Positions 44,801 through 53,786 are shown, counted from the stretch's first letter. The stretch: 64,000 bases of DNA from Reinekea blandensis MED297 (GCF_000153185.1 NZ_CH724153.1:544149-608148), one strand, 5' to 3'. Numbers and translations are program-made. Notes: generated from the sequence alone by a model not told the origin.

Positions 44801-46871
44801 GGCCGCGGCGACCTGGACCGATCTTGGTTTGGCAATGCCAACCCTGGATGATACCTGGATGACGATCGGCCCGATTGATCTTGTCGGACTGACCGGTGAT
44901 GTCACGTTGGCGTTCTTGTACACCACCACCGGTACCGGCGGCGGTGAAGGCGCCTATCATGGTGTTGCGAATGCATTCGTGAAAAAGCATCTGAAAGGGG
45001 TGTATCAGGAACGTGTTGTCTGGACGGAAGGTTTTGAAGACGTCAGTACCTTCGGGACGTTCAGCACCTATTCCCGCGCCAGCAACGCCGATTGGGTCGT
45101 GGAAGAACGCGCCGATAATCTGGGTGCGGTTGCAAACGGTTTCGGCGCGGACAGCGCCAGCGATGATTGGCTGATTTCTCCGGAATTTTATATTCTTGAT
45201 TGGCAAAATGCTCAGTTCGCATTTGATGTCTATACCAAGTATGGCGGCCCGGCGCTCGAGCTCTATATCAGCAACGACTACACTGGTGAAGGCGACCCGC
45301 TCGACGCCAACTGGACGCAGATTGAGTTCGATCAGTCACAGGAAGTTGATGAAGTTTGGAATGCCTATCAGGTCGATGTGTCCGCCTATACTGGTGGGGC
45401 GCATATTGCGTTCCGGTATCTGACTACGGGCACCGGTGGCGGCGAGGGGCGTCGATTGGGCGTAGATAACCCGACACTGATCAGCACCTATGGAGAAGAA
45501 TCGTTGAAAGCGAACTTTTCAATTGCCAGCACCACGGTCACCACCATTGAGCCGGTGACATTCGAAGCCAATGTTAAAGGCGGTGAAGCCCCTTACGATT
45601 ATGCGTGGAACTTTGGTGACGGTACGGTGGGTGGCAATGCCAACATGGAACACACCTTTGCTGACGCCGGTACCTACACGGTGACGCTGACAGTGACAGA
45701 CGCGAACGGCAACACGGTTGAACAGGCGCGTCAAAACTATGTGACGGTACTGCAATCGACCGATGTCGGTGTTCCGTCCTATGCCGGTGATGTTCGTGTC
45801 GCTACGTTCAATGCCTATTTGAATCGCAGCAGCGAAGGCCAGATTCTGGCGGATGCTCAAAGCGGTGACGATGCACAGATTCAAAACGTGGCTGAAATCA
45901 TTCAGCGTGTCCGTCCACATGTGGTCTTGCTGCAGGAATTTGACTATGTGGCCGATGGCTCAGCGGTGAAAGCACTGCAGGAAAACTATCTGGGCAAAGG
46001 CTGGAATGGGGCAGAGCGCATTGAGTACCCTTATGTTTATCTGGCTGAAAGCAATACCGGCATCATCACGCCGTTTGACTTCAATAAAGATGGACAGTCT
46101 GGCCAGTATGGCGATGACGCTTACGGCTTCGGGATGTTCTACGGTCAATACGGCATGGTCCTGCTGTCGCAGTACCCGATCGACTATGCCAATGCCCGGA
46201 CGTTCCAGAAGTTCCTCTGGAAAGACATGCCGGATGCCAAGCTGCCAGTAAACCCGGAAACCGGTGAAAGCTGGTACACCGAGGAAGAACTCGATGTGTT
46301 CCGTCTGTCGTCGAAGAGCCATTGGGACATTCCGGTGAAAGTCGGCAAACACACGCTGCATGTTCTGGCGAGCCACCCAACACCGCCGGTGTTCGATGGT
46401 GACGAAGATCGTAATGGCCTGCGTAATCACGATGAAACGCGTTTCTGGCGGGATTATGTCGACCCGGCACGTTCGTCGTACATTTATGACGACAATGGCA
46501 ATATCGGTGGCATGAAAGGTGAGCGTCATCACTTTGTGATCATGGGTGACTTGAACGCGTCACCGGTGGAAGGTGATGCCACCGACGACCCCATTGGTTT
46601 GTTGATGGCGTCTCCCTATGTGAATGGCGACGTCCAACCGACAAGCCAGGGCGGTGTTGATAATGACCCGGCTAATGAAAACGCCCCTGCGCATACCGCC
46701 GATTGGAAAATGCGCGCCGACTATGTGCTCCCGGGAACCTGGGGCAACAAGGTTGAGCAGAGCGGTGTCTACTGGCCGGGCATCGCCGATGTGAACCATC
46801 GACTCGTTGGCCCAGGGGTAAAAAGCTCGGATCACCGACTGGTTTGGATGGATCTGACGTTTACTCAGTAA
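41832..46871 (+). CDS. Secreted metallophosphatase / endonuclease-exonuclease-phosphatase fusion
   Basis: A 1679-residue exported protein. The GTG at 41832 follows AAGGAT and gives a signal peptide (MKLRTSLLAASIALPSLTMA). Domains: a purple-acid-phosphatase-like N-terminal fold (25-115); metallophosphatase (124-395) with GGDSR at 130-134, NGD 158-160, GNHE 195-198, H276 in YHRP and DTH 312-314; a galactose-binding-like jelly roll (460-620); fibronectin III (630-720); three related choice-of-anchor-J-type repeats starting near 727, 900 and 1064, each ending in GTGGG(D/E)G; a PKD domain (1225-1305); and an EEP domain (1311-1679) with QEFDY, GDLNASP and a final SSDHRL. Two phosphoesterase active sites on one chain suggest stepwise attack on extracellular nucleic acid or phospholipid. 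No anchor or sorting tail was found. Confidence 0.87.
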   Translation: MKLRTSLLAASIALPSLTMAAADLERVVWTEQPDTEATIAWRQVSGENPRVEFGQGQSPDSWQTQPVEQVTTLAHPDDGGVTLETHIARLSGLTPDTAVSYRICDSEGCGDASWFMTAPNTPSEFSYIAGGDSRTNREPRQMGNELVSKLRPLFILFNGDFTDDGNHDQWVEWLEDWQLARSDDGRVYPIIATHGNHENDVIDMLSDVFGIPESSYYVANIGGSMMDIFSLNSELEPGVGYGAYSDQDASGWEVQNEQFVADAQASDADWKIANYHRPMRPHTSGKTEGEGRIAAWAPTFTDTGFKLIVESDTHMSKYTFPVVYSQDEGSYQDFKRDDVNGTMIIGEGSWGAPTRPTDDDKPWTIDSGSFWQFKLIHASPDAMNIHTVRFGSEHETLRGVETDISGVGTLTQADQNTNPFAVPANLPLWQPLAGSAVTMTLDGFKGADIDNLQLVGSKAEWAYLDDNSSPEGWNTLEFDDSGWARGNAQLGYGDGDEVTELSFGPDADNKFTTTYFRKRFTLDNPADVIKLTLRLLRDDGAVVYINGQEVVRSNMPEGDITPSTFAGSGIGGSAESTFYEYALFADALQSGENVIAVEVHQSDASSSDLSFDMDLTAVVSDTDAPLADATTELTAKPLSVSEIQLSWSDDENFNEVGYQLERKIGNGPWEILTWRLDVNETSYLDKKLIEGATYHYRVRPYNAAGLGALSNELSVATLSNPTPKLYEETFESGGWGELTMISKASNADWEVVERSEAFYAQNNGYGADSASDDWIITPAFALDFYADAQLAFEAAYNYDGPLINVLYSNDYDPAVNDDPASAEWTAIPECSAVDGAQPCWNEPSTGSYVFEVSEVDISSIEGDNVRFAFQYVSTGTGGGDGRYWQLDNIVVRGLYDAPALVGDALNDGVPSDWSVVSVASDKDWAPGTRAEQAGIFANGFGGDTASEDWLIMPTVELSKADNAALEFDFYQKYDGPALKVMASTDYSGDAAAATWTDLGLAMPTLDDTWMTIGPIDLVGLTGDVTLAFLYTTTGTGGGEGAYHGVANAFVKKHLKGVYQERVVWTEGFEDVSTFGTFSTYSRASNADWVVEERADNLGAVANGFGADSASDDWLISPEFYILDWQNAQFAFDVYTKYGGPALELYISNDYTGEGDPLDANWTQIEFDQSQEVDEVWNAYQVDVSAYTGGAHIAFRYLTTGTGGGEGRRLGVDNPTLISTYGEESLKANFSIASTTVTTIEPVTFEANVKGGEAPYDYAWNFGDGTVGGNANMEHTFADAGTYTVTLTVTDANGNTVEQARQNYVTVLQSTDVGVPSYAGDVRVATFNAYLNRSSEGQILADAQSGDDAQIQNVAEIIQRVRPHVVLLQEFDYVADGSAVKALQENYLGKGWNGAERIEYPYVYLAESNTGIITPFDFNKDGQSGQYGDDAYGFGMFYGQYGMVLLSQYPIDYANARTFQKFLWKDMPDAKLPVNPETGESWYTEEELDVFRLSSKSHWDIPVKVGKHTLHVLASHPTPPVFDGDEDRNGLRNHDETRFWRDYVDPARSSYIYDDNGNIGGMKGERHHFVIMGDLNASPVEGDATDDPIGLLMASPYVNGDVQPTSQGGVDNDPANENAPAHTADWKMRADYVLPGTWGNKVEQSGVYWPGIADVNHRLVGPGVKSSDHRLVWMDLTFTQ

Positions 46872-46893
46872 ACCTGACGCTATGTCATCAGAA

Positions 46894-46917
46894 AGCCGCA
46901 CTTGCGGCTCTTTTTTT
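46894..46917 (+). terminator. Rho-independent terminator
   Basis: GCCGCA and TGCGGC form a GC-rich stem with a two-base loop, followed by C and seven T residues, 23 bases after the phosphatase fusion stop. Confidence 0.92.
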
Positions 46918-47023
46918 GTGCGTAAGAAATGGTCGTCGGGTTTGGGTTTTCGTGGTTCGTGATATGATCCTGGCCTGGCGCGGGATTATTGCGAAGACTG
47001 GGTGCCCTTAAGGAAATGATTGA

Positions 47024-47566
47024 ATGAACATTGAAACATCACGACTGTGGTTGCGCGATTTTTCTGAAAGTGATGCCGATGCCTATTGTCGGTTAACCCG
47101 TGATGCTGTCTATCAGCGGTTTTACAGCGAAGAGGATTGTTCAGATGACAAATCCCGTCGCTTGGCCGCCTTGTTTGCTGCTCAGGCGCAAGACCTAGAT
47201 CGTCAGAAGTTTCAGTTGGCGATTGTGCTGAAGGAGACCGGCGAGTTCATTGGCACGGCGGGGCTGCGAGTCGAACCCGATAGCCAAGCCTCCGTTGGCT
47301 GTGGTGTGGAGGTTCGATACCAGGGGGCCGGGTTTGCGGAAGAGGCGATGTCTGCCTTGCTGGATATCGGGTTCAGTATGTTCAACCTCCACCGGGTATA
47401 TGCCGAAACTATTGCCGAAAATCGTGCCGCGATTCAGCTTTGTGAACGACTGGGGTTTCGTCAGGAAGGCCTCTTCGTGGAAAATCGATGGTTTAAAGAC
47501 CGCTGGTGGAGCACCGCGATTTTGGCCATTCTTAAATCGGAATGGGATCAACGTAAGGCCGACTAA
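47024..47566 (+). CDS. GNAT N-acetyltransferase, RimJ/RimL type
   Basis: A 180-residue acetyltransferase. The acetyl-CoA loop is RYQGAGFAEEAM near residues 99-110; the ETIAENRAAIQLCERLGFRQ segment and the C-terminal ENRWFKDRWWST are typical of the RimJ/RimL-like branch. AAGGA precedes the ATG. It heads a same-strand run with the HIT and GrpB genes. Substrate unknown. Confidence 0.85.
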   Translation: MNIETSRLWLRDFSESDADAYCRLTRDAVYQRFYSEEDCSDDKSRRLAALFAAQAQDLDRQKFQLAIVLKETGEFIGTAGLRVEPDSQASVGCGVEVRYQGAGFAEEAMSALLDIGFSMFNLHRVYAETIAENRAAIQLCERLGFRQEGLFVENRWFKDRWWSTAILAILKSEWDQRKAD

Positions 47567-47615
47567 CTAGCCAAGTTAAGCCAGCGCCCGCTGCCAAAAA
47601 CATTTGGAGAACGAT

Positions 47616-48023
47616 ATGGAAAGTACCACCACAGTCGAAAAGATTGTCCGGCGGGAACTGCCGGCCGCGATTGTGTATGAGTCTGATCACGTGATTGCCT
47701 TTGCCGACCATGACCCGATTAATTTCGGACATCTGTTAATTGCCCCGGTCAAACCCTATAAAACCTTTTTAGACCTTCCGGAAGCGGTGTTTCTTGAAAT
47801 ACATGAGGTCGCTCGGGATCTGTATCGACGGCTTGAGGCCAAGTATCAACCAGATGGCATTGGGTTCATGCAAAACAATGGTACCTACCCAGACTTTAAT
47901 GCACTCGATCACTATCATTTGCACATCTTTCCCCGGTTTAAAGGCGATCAGTTCGGCTGGAAAACCAGTGAGTTGGGTCTCCAGTCGGTTGAGGCTCTGC
48001 AAGCTTCTTTGACCGATCTCTGA
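47616..48023 (+). CDS. HIT-family nucleotide hydrolase/transferase
   Basis: A 135-residue HIT-fold protein with the active-site triad HYHLHIFPRF near residue 107, i.e. H-x-H-x-H. DHDPINFGHLLIAP is the usual substrate-side strand. The ATG at 47616 follows TTGGAGA. HIT proteins cleave AMP or other nucleoside phosphoramidates and dinucleotides. The gene lies 49 bases after the GNAT gene. Confidence 0.9.
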   Translation: MESTTTVEKIVRRELPAAIVYESDHVIAFADHDPINFGHLLIAPVKPYKTFLDLPEAVFLEIHEVARDLYRRLEAKYQPDGIGFMQNNGTYPDFNALDHYHLHIFPRFKGDQFGWKTSELGLQSVEALQASLTDL

Positions 48024-48081
48024 GTGGTCTTGCCTTAGGGCGTCATGCGTTTTCATTGCCGAATACAAAAGGACGGATTAG

Positions 48082-48606
48082 GTGAGTATTGGATTGCAAC
48101 GAGGCCGAGTTTTGCTGGCGAGTTACTCAACAAAATGGCCAAAAGCCTACGAGCAAGAACGACTGCGACTGTTAAATGTCGCAGGCGATGTCATAACGAG
48201 AATTGAACACATTGGTAGTACGTCCGTTCCCGGTATTCAGGCCAAACCGATTATTGATATCGGTCTGGAGGTCGATTCTCTAGAAGCTCTTGAGACACTT
48301 GCTAAGCGCTTACCGCCCGATGTTTACCAATACTTTGGCGAGCGGGATATCTCCGGAGATTTCTTTTTTACCAAAGGTTCTCAAGAATGTCGTACGCACT
48401 ATATTCATGTTTCATTAGTTGAAAGCGACCGGCTCGAGCGTTATCTGATTTTTCGAAATGCCCTAAGACATGATTCTTTATTGGCTCGTCAGTATGACCA
48501 ACTCAAACAACGACTCGTGTTGGAGTTTCCGAATGATCGGAAAACCTACAGTAAGCAGAAGGGTGAATGGATAGAAGAGGTTATTAGGACTCAGCGCCCA
48601 CGATGA
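48082..48606 (+). CDS. GrpB family protein (nucleotidyltransferase-like fold)
   Basis: A 174-residue member of the GrpB/UPF0157 family. VIRIEHIGSTSVPGIQAKPIID-type sequence at about 38-60 carries the G-S-T-S-V motif followed by a paired aspartate/isoleucine strand, as in nucleotidyltransferase folds. Family members are sometimes fused to dephospho-CoA kinase. Translation starts at GTG after AAAAGGACGG. The stop lies in a palindrome. Confidence 0.87.
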   Translation: MSIGLQRGRVLLASYSTKWPKAYEQERLRLLNVAGDVITRIEHIGSTSVPGIQAKPIIDIGLEVDSLEALETLAKRLPPDVYQYFGERDISGDFFFTKGSQECRTHYIHVSLVESDRLERYLIFRNALRHDSLLARQYDQLKQRLVLEFPNDRKTYSKQKGEWIEEVIRTQRPR

Positions 48607-48654
48607 TTAATCATCGTGAGCTTGTTGAATGAAGGATAACAACAGGGTGTTGTT
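48601..48654 (+). terminator. Palindrome and hairpin after grpB
   Basis: CGATGATTAATCATCG (48601-48616) is a perfect palindrome covering the grpB stop. AACAACA (48638-48644) and TGTTGTT (48648-48654) form a second hairpin with a three-base loop. No strong T tract follows either, so termination is only suggested. Confidence 0.5.
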
Positions 48655-48682
48655 CGGTCGTTCAAGGCTAACCAAAAAAAAG

Positions 48683-48714
48683 CATTGTCGTCCCATAGAT
48701 TAACTGGGTCGGTT
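48683..48714. repeat. Short dispersed repeat, copy 1
   Basis: About 32 bases that match the segment at 56491-56522 at roughly 27 positions, including an identical TCCCATAGATTAAC core flanked by short pairable arms (CCC and GGG). On the minus strand it lies directly after the phnA stop and is followed by a T7 stretch, so here it may also act as the phnA terminator. Confidence 0.55.
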
Positions 48715-49049
48715 TAAACCTTTTTCACAAACTCGGACTTCAAACCCATCGCACCTATGCCCGGAATCTTACAGTCGATATCGTGATCTCCCTCGACCAG
48801 ACGAATGTTTTTGACCTTGGTCCCAACCTTTACCACCGAAGACGAGCCTTTGATTTTCAGGTCTTTGATGACCGTCACCGTATCACCATCGGCCAGTGGG
48901 TTGCCGTTGGCATCTTTAATGACCAGGGCGTCTTCAGCGTCTGCACTCGCATCCTGTGACCACTCGTGAGCACATTCCGGGCAAACATACAGGTTGCCGT
49001 CTTCGTAGGTGTATTCTGATTCACATTTAGGACAGTGCGGAAGGGCCAT
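48714..49049 (-). CDS. PhnA/YjdM family zinc-ribbon protein
   Basis: A 111-residue protein with an N-terminal zinc ribbon (CPKC at about 6-9 and CPEC near 23-26) and the C-terminal PhnA domain ([21 protein letters not shown], then [20 protein letters not shown]). Despite the name, E. coli YjdM is not needed for phosphonate use, and the family function is unsettled. Monocistronic on the minus strand. Confidence 0.92.
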   Translation of the reverse strand: MALPHCPKCESEYTYEDGNLYVCPECAHEWSQDASADAEDALVIKDANGNPLADGDTVTVIKDLKIKGSSSVVKVGTKVKNIRLVEGDHDIDCKIPGIGAMGLKSEFVKKV

Positions 49050-49309
49050 AACAATACCTTAAGAAAAGTAGGGAAATTTGATGGCGCAAAGTTTGACCGC
49101 TGAGCTTAAAAAATCAAGCTTAATTATTTATACCGTTATCTGCCTTGTTGGCCAGGACATTATCATTTCTGAACTAAGGTGGTTGTTTTGGGCGCAGTTT
49201 CCTGTAGTCAGCTGGCGCGGAAAGCTGAAGTTAGACTGTCCAAGTTACCCAGCGTCGACACTAGATTGCACAATCGGAGCAGGTGGGGTAGGCCCCTCCT
49301 GCCTATGGA

Positions 49310-51121
49310 TTAAAGCCCTTTTATAGACTGTACCGGTCGGTTAGCCGGAGCCATTGGCTTCAGCGTACCCTGGTTACGAGCAAAGTCGACAAAAGCCTGT
49401 GTGTAGTAAATGTAGGTATCCTGATACCGACCATCTCGGACCACTTTACCAAAGGTTTCGTAACCGTCTCGTCCGAGTGCTATGTAATTGTTGGTTGCAA
49501 TGCGATACGTTTCCCTTGGATCGATGTCCTGCCAGGTGTTCGTGAACTGGGGGTTGATCTGAAGATTACTTAAACGCTGCCCTCGTGGTTGGCTCATATC
49601 GAGATCCCAGCGTAATCCGGCGGCATACGGAAACCCACCCGTGGTTCCGTTCTCATCAACCGAGTAGGCAACCGCTTCTTCAAGAACCGACTTGATTTCT
49701 TCGCCGGTCATCGACAGCTCAATAATCAGGTTGTTGAATGGCAACAGGTTTTGAGCATGCCCTACAGTCAACTCGCCCATACTGATGTCGGTCCGTACGC
49801 CTCCGGCATTTTGTATAGCAGCGTCACTGGTCTTTACTGCTTTCATAAAGGCTTCGGCAACAAGTGGTGTAATGACAGAACCGTGTTGGCGAGTCTCTGC
49901 GGCGCTGCAAATTTTAGAACGCCCTTCACCCGGGATCCGTTCCAGGCAAAGGTTATCCTGCACGGTCGCGATCACACGACTTTCGATGCGTTCGATCTGA
50001 CTGTTGAAATGGGCAATCATGTTCTTCGTTTGTTCCTGTTCAGAAACTGGAATTAACCGTGATTTCGATTGCAGGCTTTTAACAACCATGGCTTGTTGGA
50101 AATCTGAAATTGGCGAGAACTCACCATTGCTGCCTGCAATTTCATGGGGTGCATCGACCAAGACATGTAAGGTTCCCTGGCAGTTACTCACCACCCCAAG
50201 ATTGTCCCAGTTGACGTGTAACTCACCCACCGCTGAGTAGTGGTTCCAGGCGTAAGCGATACAAACAGGGTTGCCATCGGCGTCTTGTGTTTTAGTTGGG
50301 TAACTTAATGAGCTGGTTTCAGAGATTTCAGTCCAGTTCCCCATCAGTGTATGGCTGCCAGCGCCCAGAATAATGTCGACACCCTTAAGTGCTGATGCCA
50401 GATCCAAGTCACGTTCAAACCCTAGCTGCGAAAGAACAACGATCTTATTCACGTCTGACTTGTGTAATTGATTGATGAGCTTTTGTGCGGTTTTAACTTC
50501 ATCGTGAAACCGTGTGGACTCTAATGGTGAAGACGAGTTTTGAGTTTTTTCCGAAGGGTTAATGCTAAGGATGCCTACGGCCTCATCCTCAACCATTTTC
50601 AGGATAACCGGAATGACCGTGTCGTCTTTTTGAATGCGAGCAAGTGGTGAGTCACCCGCCTTAAACTCGATGTTACTGCCAAGGTAAGTAGTGACACAGG
50701 GGCCTCGATCAACCCCGTTTAAAAACTCTTTAAGTGCAGGTTCGCCTGCGTTGAAATCATGACTACCAATACCAATGGCATCGTAACAGGCGAGTTTGGT
50801 GACTTCGGCATCGGCTTTCCCTTCGAACAGGGTGTAATAGCTGTTCCCTGTAATGGCATTGCCGGAATGAAACCTGAGTGTGTGTTCATTTTGTTCGCTG
50901 AGGGTTTCCAAAGCCTGGATGGTTCGCGCTGCTCCACCGACATTGGCGAGATACCGATTGCCGGCGACCGTCAGCTCCATTTCTTTGGCATTGATGTTCG
51001 ACAGACTGTCTCCAACGTGAAGCAACGTCACTGATAGGGGTTTCGTTGTCTCCGGGGCAGGGTGGCAGGCAGTCAATAGAGCGCTGGTGAGCAGCGTGCT
51101 GAAGATCAGTTGTTTGTTCAT
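49310..51121 (-). CDS. NadN/UshA-like 5'-nucleotidase lipoprotein, probably lacking metal ligands
   Basis: A 603-residue lipoprotein (lipobox LTAC, C19) with the two domains of the 5'-nucleotidase/UshA family, closest in pattern to NadN: an N-terminal metallophosphatase fold (30-330) and a C-terminal substrate domain (380-600; IQNAGGVRTDI, GREDGYETFG-like GRDGYETFG). Active-site motifs are altered. The usual ND-x-H reads GDSLS, SGDA-type reads SGNAITG, GNHEF reads GSHDF, and LSHxG reads LSQLG; only parts of the dimetal site remain. This suggests a binding protein or an enzyme with changed metal use. It is downstream of the ExeM-like nuclease on the same strand (70-base gap). Confidence 0.85.
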   Translation of the reverse strand: MNKQLIFSTLLTSALLTACHPAPETTKPLSVTLLHVGDSLSNINAKEMELTVAGNRYLANVGGAARTIQALETLSEQNEHTLRFHSGNAITGNSYYTLFEGKADAEVTKLACYDAIGIGSHDFNAGEPALKEFLNGVDRGPCVTTYLGSNIEFKAGDSPLARIQKDDTVIPVILKMVEDEAVGILSINPSEKTQNSSSPLESTRFHDEVKTAQKLINQLHKSDVNKIVVLSQLGFERDLDLASALKGVDIILGAGSHTLMGNWTEISETSSLSYPTKTQDADGNPVCIAYAWNHYSAVGELHVNWDNLGVVSNCQGTLHVLVDAPHEIAGSNGEFSPISDFQQAMVVKSLQSKSRLIPVSEQEQTKNMIAHFNSQIERIESRVIATVQDNLCLERIPGEGRSKICSAAETRQHGSVITPLVAEAFMKAVKTSDAAIQNAGGVRTDISMGELTVGHAQNLLPFNNLIIELSMTGEEIKSVLEEAVAYSVDENGTTGGFPYAAGLRWDLDMSQPRGQRLSNLQINPQFTNTWQDIDPRETYRIATNNYIALGRDGYETFGKVVRDGRYQDTYIYYTQAFVDFARNQGTLKPMAPANRPVQSIKGL

Positions 51122-51191
51122 GGAGATGTCTCTGGTACTGAATAATACGAAAGAAAAAGGAGCACCGAAGACTGGTGCTCCATGGTTTAGC

Positions 51192-53786
51192 TTAAGCGGT
51201 TACACGGGTTTTCCGGTAAATCGCCAGCAAAGGTAAGAGCAAGAGCATGGGCCAACCAAGTGAGCCGCCTTTCTTGTCATCGTCACCGTCATCACCTCCT
51301 GTGTCCGGTACTGACGTGGTCTTCGTTAGCAGGAAACTGGCAATGATTGGATCATGGTCAGATGAGTAATACGGATCAACGCTTGCATAGGTATCGTTGT
51401 CATCGTAGGGGTCCAAATCTGTATCGTAGTCAAAGGCATTTGCTTCCAATGAATTGATGTGCCAAGCATCAATGCTGAGCAGATCTGACGTCATCGCGTT
51501 ACTGCCAAGTATGTAATCCAGGCTTCCAAGAAAGCCGCCATAGCTGTAGCTAAACGGGTGTGCTTCTGTCGCTTTGTTTGTAGCCTTCAGGTTTACCATG
51601 CCTTTAGACTCAAACATTTGAATGGGCGTTTCTTTGGAGTAGGCGTTCATATCACCCATCACGACCAGTCGATTGGAGCCTGAATTTGTCGGGTCGTTAC
51701 TCAGGAACGCCATAAGACCCTGAACGGCACGTTCCCGAGTTTTGTTGCAGTTGCCGGCACCGTCGTCCAGGTTCGGATCATTTAAGGCATCGCAGCTACT
51801 GCCTTTGGATTTTAAGTGGTTGATCGATGCGGTGAACACGCGATCTGTGTTCTTGTGTGTGAAACTTTGAATCAGAGAAGGGCGGTTTTTAGAATCCAAA
51901 AACAATGCATTGCCGTCTTCATCAGTCGGGGAGTTGGATGAATCCAATATGACCGCATCGCCTTTGGCCGTTAGCACGGATGGGCGATACAGCAGTCCAA
52001 CGGCAATGGCATCGGTACCGATTTTACCGCTGTCTGTTTCAGGGTTCACGAACACATACTGTTGATCGGTTGGCATTTCAGCATTCAATGCCGTCAGCAG
52101 GGCCTGGATTGAGCTCAGCTCACCAAAACCGTCATTTTCGATCTCCATCAGCCCGATCAGGTCAGCGTCCATAGCTTTAAGCGCTTCGACAATCTTACCC
52201 CGCTGGATGAGATAGTCATCCTCAGAGTAAGCGCCACGATATCCATATTTGTCGGCTTCAGTGTCGTCAGCCGGGAAGAAGGTTTCACCCCCATTTACTT
52301 CGGGATCTTCAACTCCGTTGAACAGGTTTAAGACGTTCATGCTGGCAATCACCAGGTTGCCACTGCGATCGACCGTAGGTTCAAGCGTTCGGTCATTGCC
52401 TGCAGAATCAAAAATCGGTTCCACTGATGGAATCAACGCGTAGGGTAAGCTGGTGCTGCTGCTTGAATAACCGTGTATCGCACCATTCAGGTTTGAAAGG
52501 TCGTAGCCAACACGGAAATAGTTACTATTGCTGAAGCCTGTCGCATTAGGAAACGGAATGGACTCCGGGTTGCGCCAGCTGGAGCCGTCATCGATCAGAA
52601 TGCTGTCAAGGATGCGTGCTTCGACGGCCGCATTATAGGACGCCTCTGAAGGTTCAGTGACGGCTGTCGGCTGGTAGTGGAGATTTGAGGACGCGACAAA
52701 CTGTCCGTACTTCAGCCATCCGTAACCATTACCAAAGAAGTCACTGACGACCATCGTCTGAGTAATGCTTGCTGCCATACCTTCTACGGCTTCAAGTTGA
52801 TCCAACGATGTGAGAGGGAAGGTAAGTTGAGCTGGGGTCGGTAGCGCAACGGAGTCTGCACAAACCGCAAGCTCTTGTATGTCACTTAACTGGGTAATAT
52901 TGCCGTACTCTGAGACTTGGCCGACAATACGAATCTGTGAACCAGCCGCCAGGTTGTTGTCCGTCACCGTGGTGTTGTAGGAGCCACCTAAATAGACAAA
53001 AATCCCTTCGGATGTTGCTGCGTTCGAGTCACTATCAAAGTCTTCTTCTTGAATGAAAACACCGCTGTATCCGGATGCGAGCTGATGGATAACCGCTTCA
53101 ACAACATGATAGTTACCTAACTCAGGAGGGGTTGCTGTCTCTCCCTGAACTTCGGAAATCAGTGTGCTTTCATCACCACACACCCCGATCTCTGGTATGG
53201 TCGGGCCTGCTGGGGCTTCACCCCGCACCGGAACTGATGGATTTGTAATTGTGTTGTCGAGCGCGTTCTTTCCTGAAAAAGTCCACTCGCTGATGTCAAA
53301 AGTCGCTGAAGGGCCATAGCTCGCCTCTCTGGCGGCCCAACCATCCAGGTACTCCCAGTCGGTGTCGGTGCCATCGACACCTCGTTCGCCAAACAGGTCA
53401 ACGACTGTTTCGTCATTAACGTTAATCAAGGCATAGCGGTCATCACCGTTGACATTTAAGTTTAAATCCGAGGCATCGGGCGCAAAGCCAAAATAGGTTT
53501 CAAATTTTTCGACAGTCCCATTGGACAGCCAATAGTAGGAACCGGCTGTGAGGGACACGCTCGGTAGAGAGATTTTAGTTGTATTGAATTCCGTGTTTGC
53601 GTTGGATTCAATGGCAACTTGATAGGCCGATAGATCAGCAATGTTGCTGGTTGCATAAAGCTCAAGTGCTTTAAGGTTGTCAGCGTCGGGTCCGTCGACG
53701 ACGGCCGTGATCATGGGCTGCGCGTGAACTGCGGTTGTCAGTGCAGCCAGGCAGAGTAGTGGTAACGGTTTTATTCTTTTTTTCAT
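51192..53786 (-). CDS. Extracellular endonuclease, ExeM/NucH family, with GlyGly-CTERM tail
   Basis: An 864-residue exported nuclease. Signal peptide MKKRIKPLPLLCLAALTTA with cleavage after VHA; an N-terminal lamin-tail-like domain (25-190); an OB-fold domain (200-330, VFIQEEDFDSD); and an endonuclease/exonuclease/phosphatase domain (about 470-825: IASMNVLNLFNG, GLMEIENDGFG, NHLKSKGSSC, VVMGDMNAYSKE, SSDHDPI). The tail has an Asp/Gly-rich linker, GGSLGW, a hydrophobic run and a basic end (YRKTR), the GlyGly-CTERM signal processed by rhombosortase after type II secretion. ExeM of Shewanella degrades extracellular DNA in biofilms, and the same role is likely here. Confidence 0.9.
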   Translation of the reverse strand: MKKRIKPLPLLCLAALTTAVHAQPMITAVVDGPDADNLKALELYATSNIADLSAYQVAIESNANTEFNTTKISLPSVSLTAGSYYWLSNGTVEKFETYFGFAPDASDLNLNVNGDDRYALINVNDETVVDLFGERGVDGTDTDWEYLDGWAAREASYGPSATFDISEWTFSGKNALDNTITNPSVPVRGEAPAGPTIPEIGVCGDESTLISEVQGETATPPELGNYHVVEAVIHQLASGYSGVFIQEEDFDSDSNAATSEGIFVYLGGSYNTTVTDNNLAAGSQIRIVGQVSEYGNITQLSDIQELAVCADSVALPTPAQLTFPLTSLDQLEAVEGMAASITQTMVVSDFFGNGYGWLKYGQFVASSNLHYQPTAVTEPSEASYNAAVEARILDSILIDDGSSWRNPESIPFPNATGFSNSNYFRVGYDLSNLNGAIHGYSSSSTSLPYALIPSVEPIFDSAGNDRTLEPTVDRSGNLVIASMNVLNLFNGVEDPEVNGGETFFPADDTEADKYGYRGAYSEDDYLIQRGKIVEALKAMDADLIGLMEIENDGFGELSSIQALLTALNAEMPTDQQYVFVNPETDSGKIGTDAIAVGLLYRPSVLTAKGDAVILDSSNSPTDEDGNALFLDSKNRPSLIQSFTHKNTDRVFTASINHLKSKGSSCDALNDPNLDDGAGNCNKTRERAVQGLMAFLSNDPTNSGSNRLVVMGDMNAYSKETPIQMFESKGMVNLKATNKATEAHPFSYSYGGFLGSLDYILGSNAMTSDLLSIDAWHINSLEANAFDYDTDLDPYDDNDTYASVDPYYSSDHDPIIASFLLTKTTSVPDTGGDDGDDDKKGGSLGWPMLLLLPLLAIYRKTRVTA

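Noticed and set aside
44361..45206. Long minus-strand open frame inside the phosphatase fusion gene.
   Set aside because: It arises opposite the repeated anchor-J-type domains and shows no recognisable protein features or ribosome site.
49078..49326. 82-codon plus-strand frame between phnA and the nucleotidase gene.
   Set aside because: No family features, no ribosome site in front of the start, and it runs into the opposite strand's 3' coding end; treated as non-coding.
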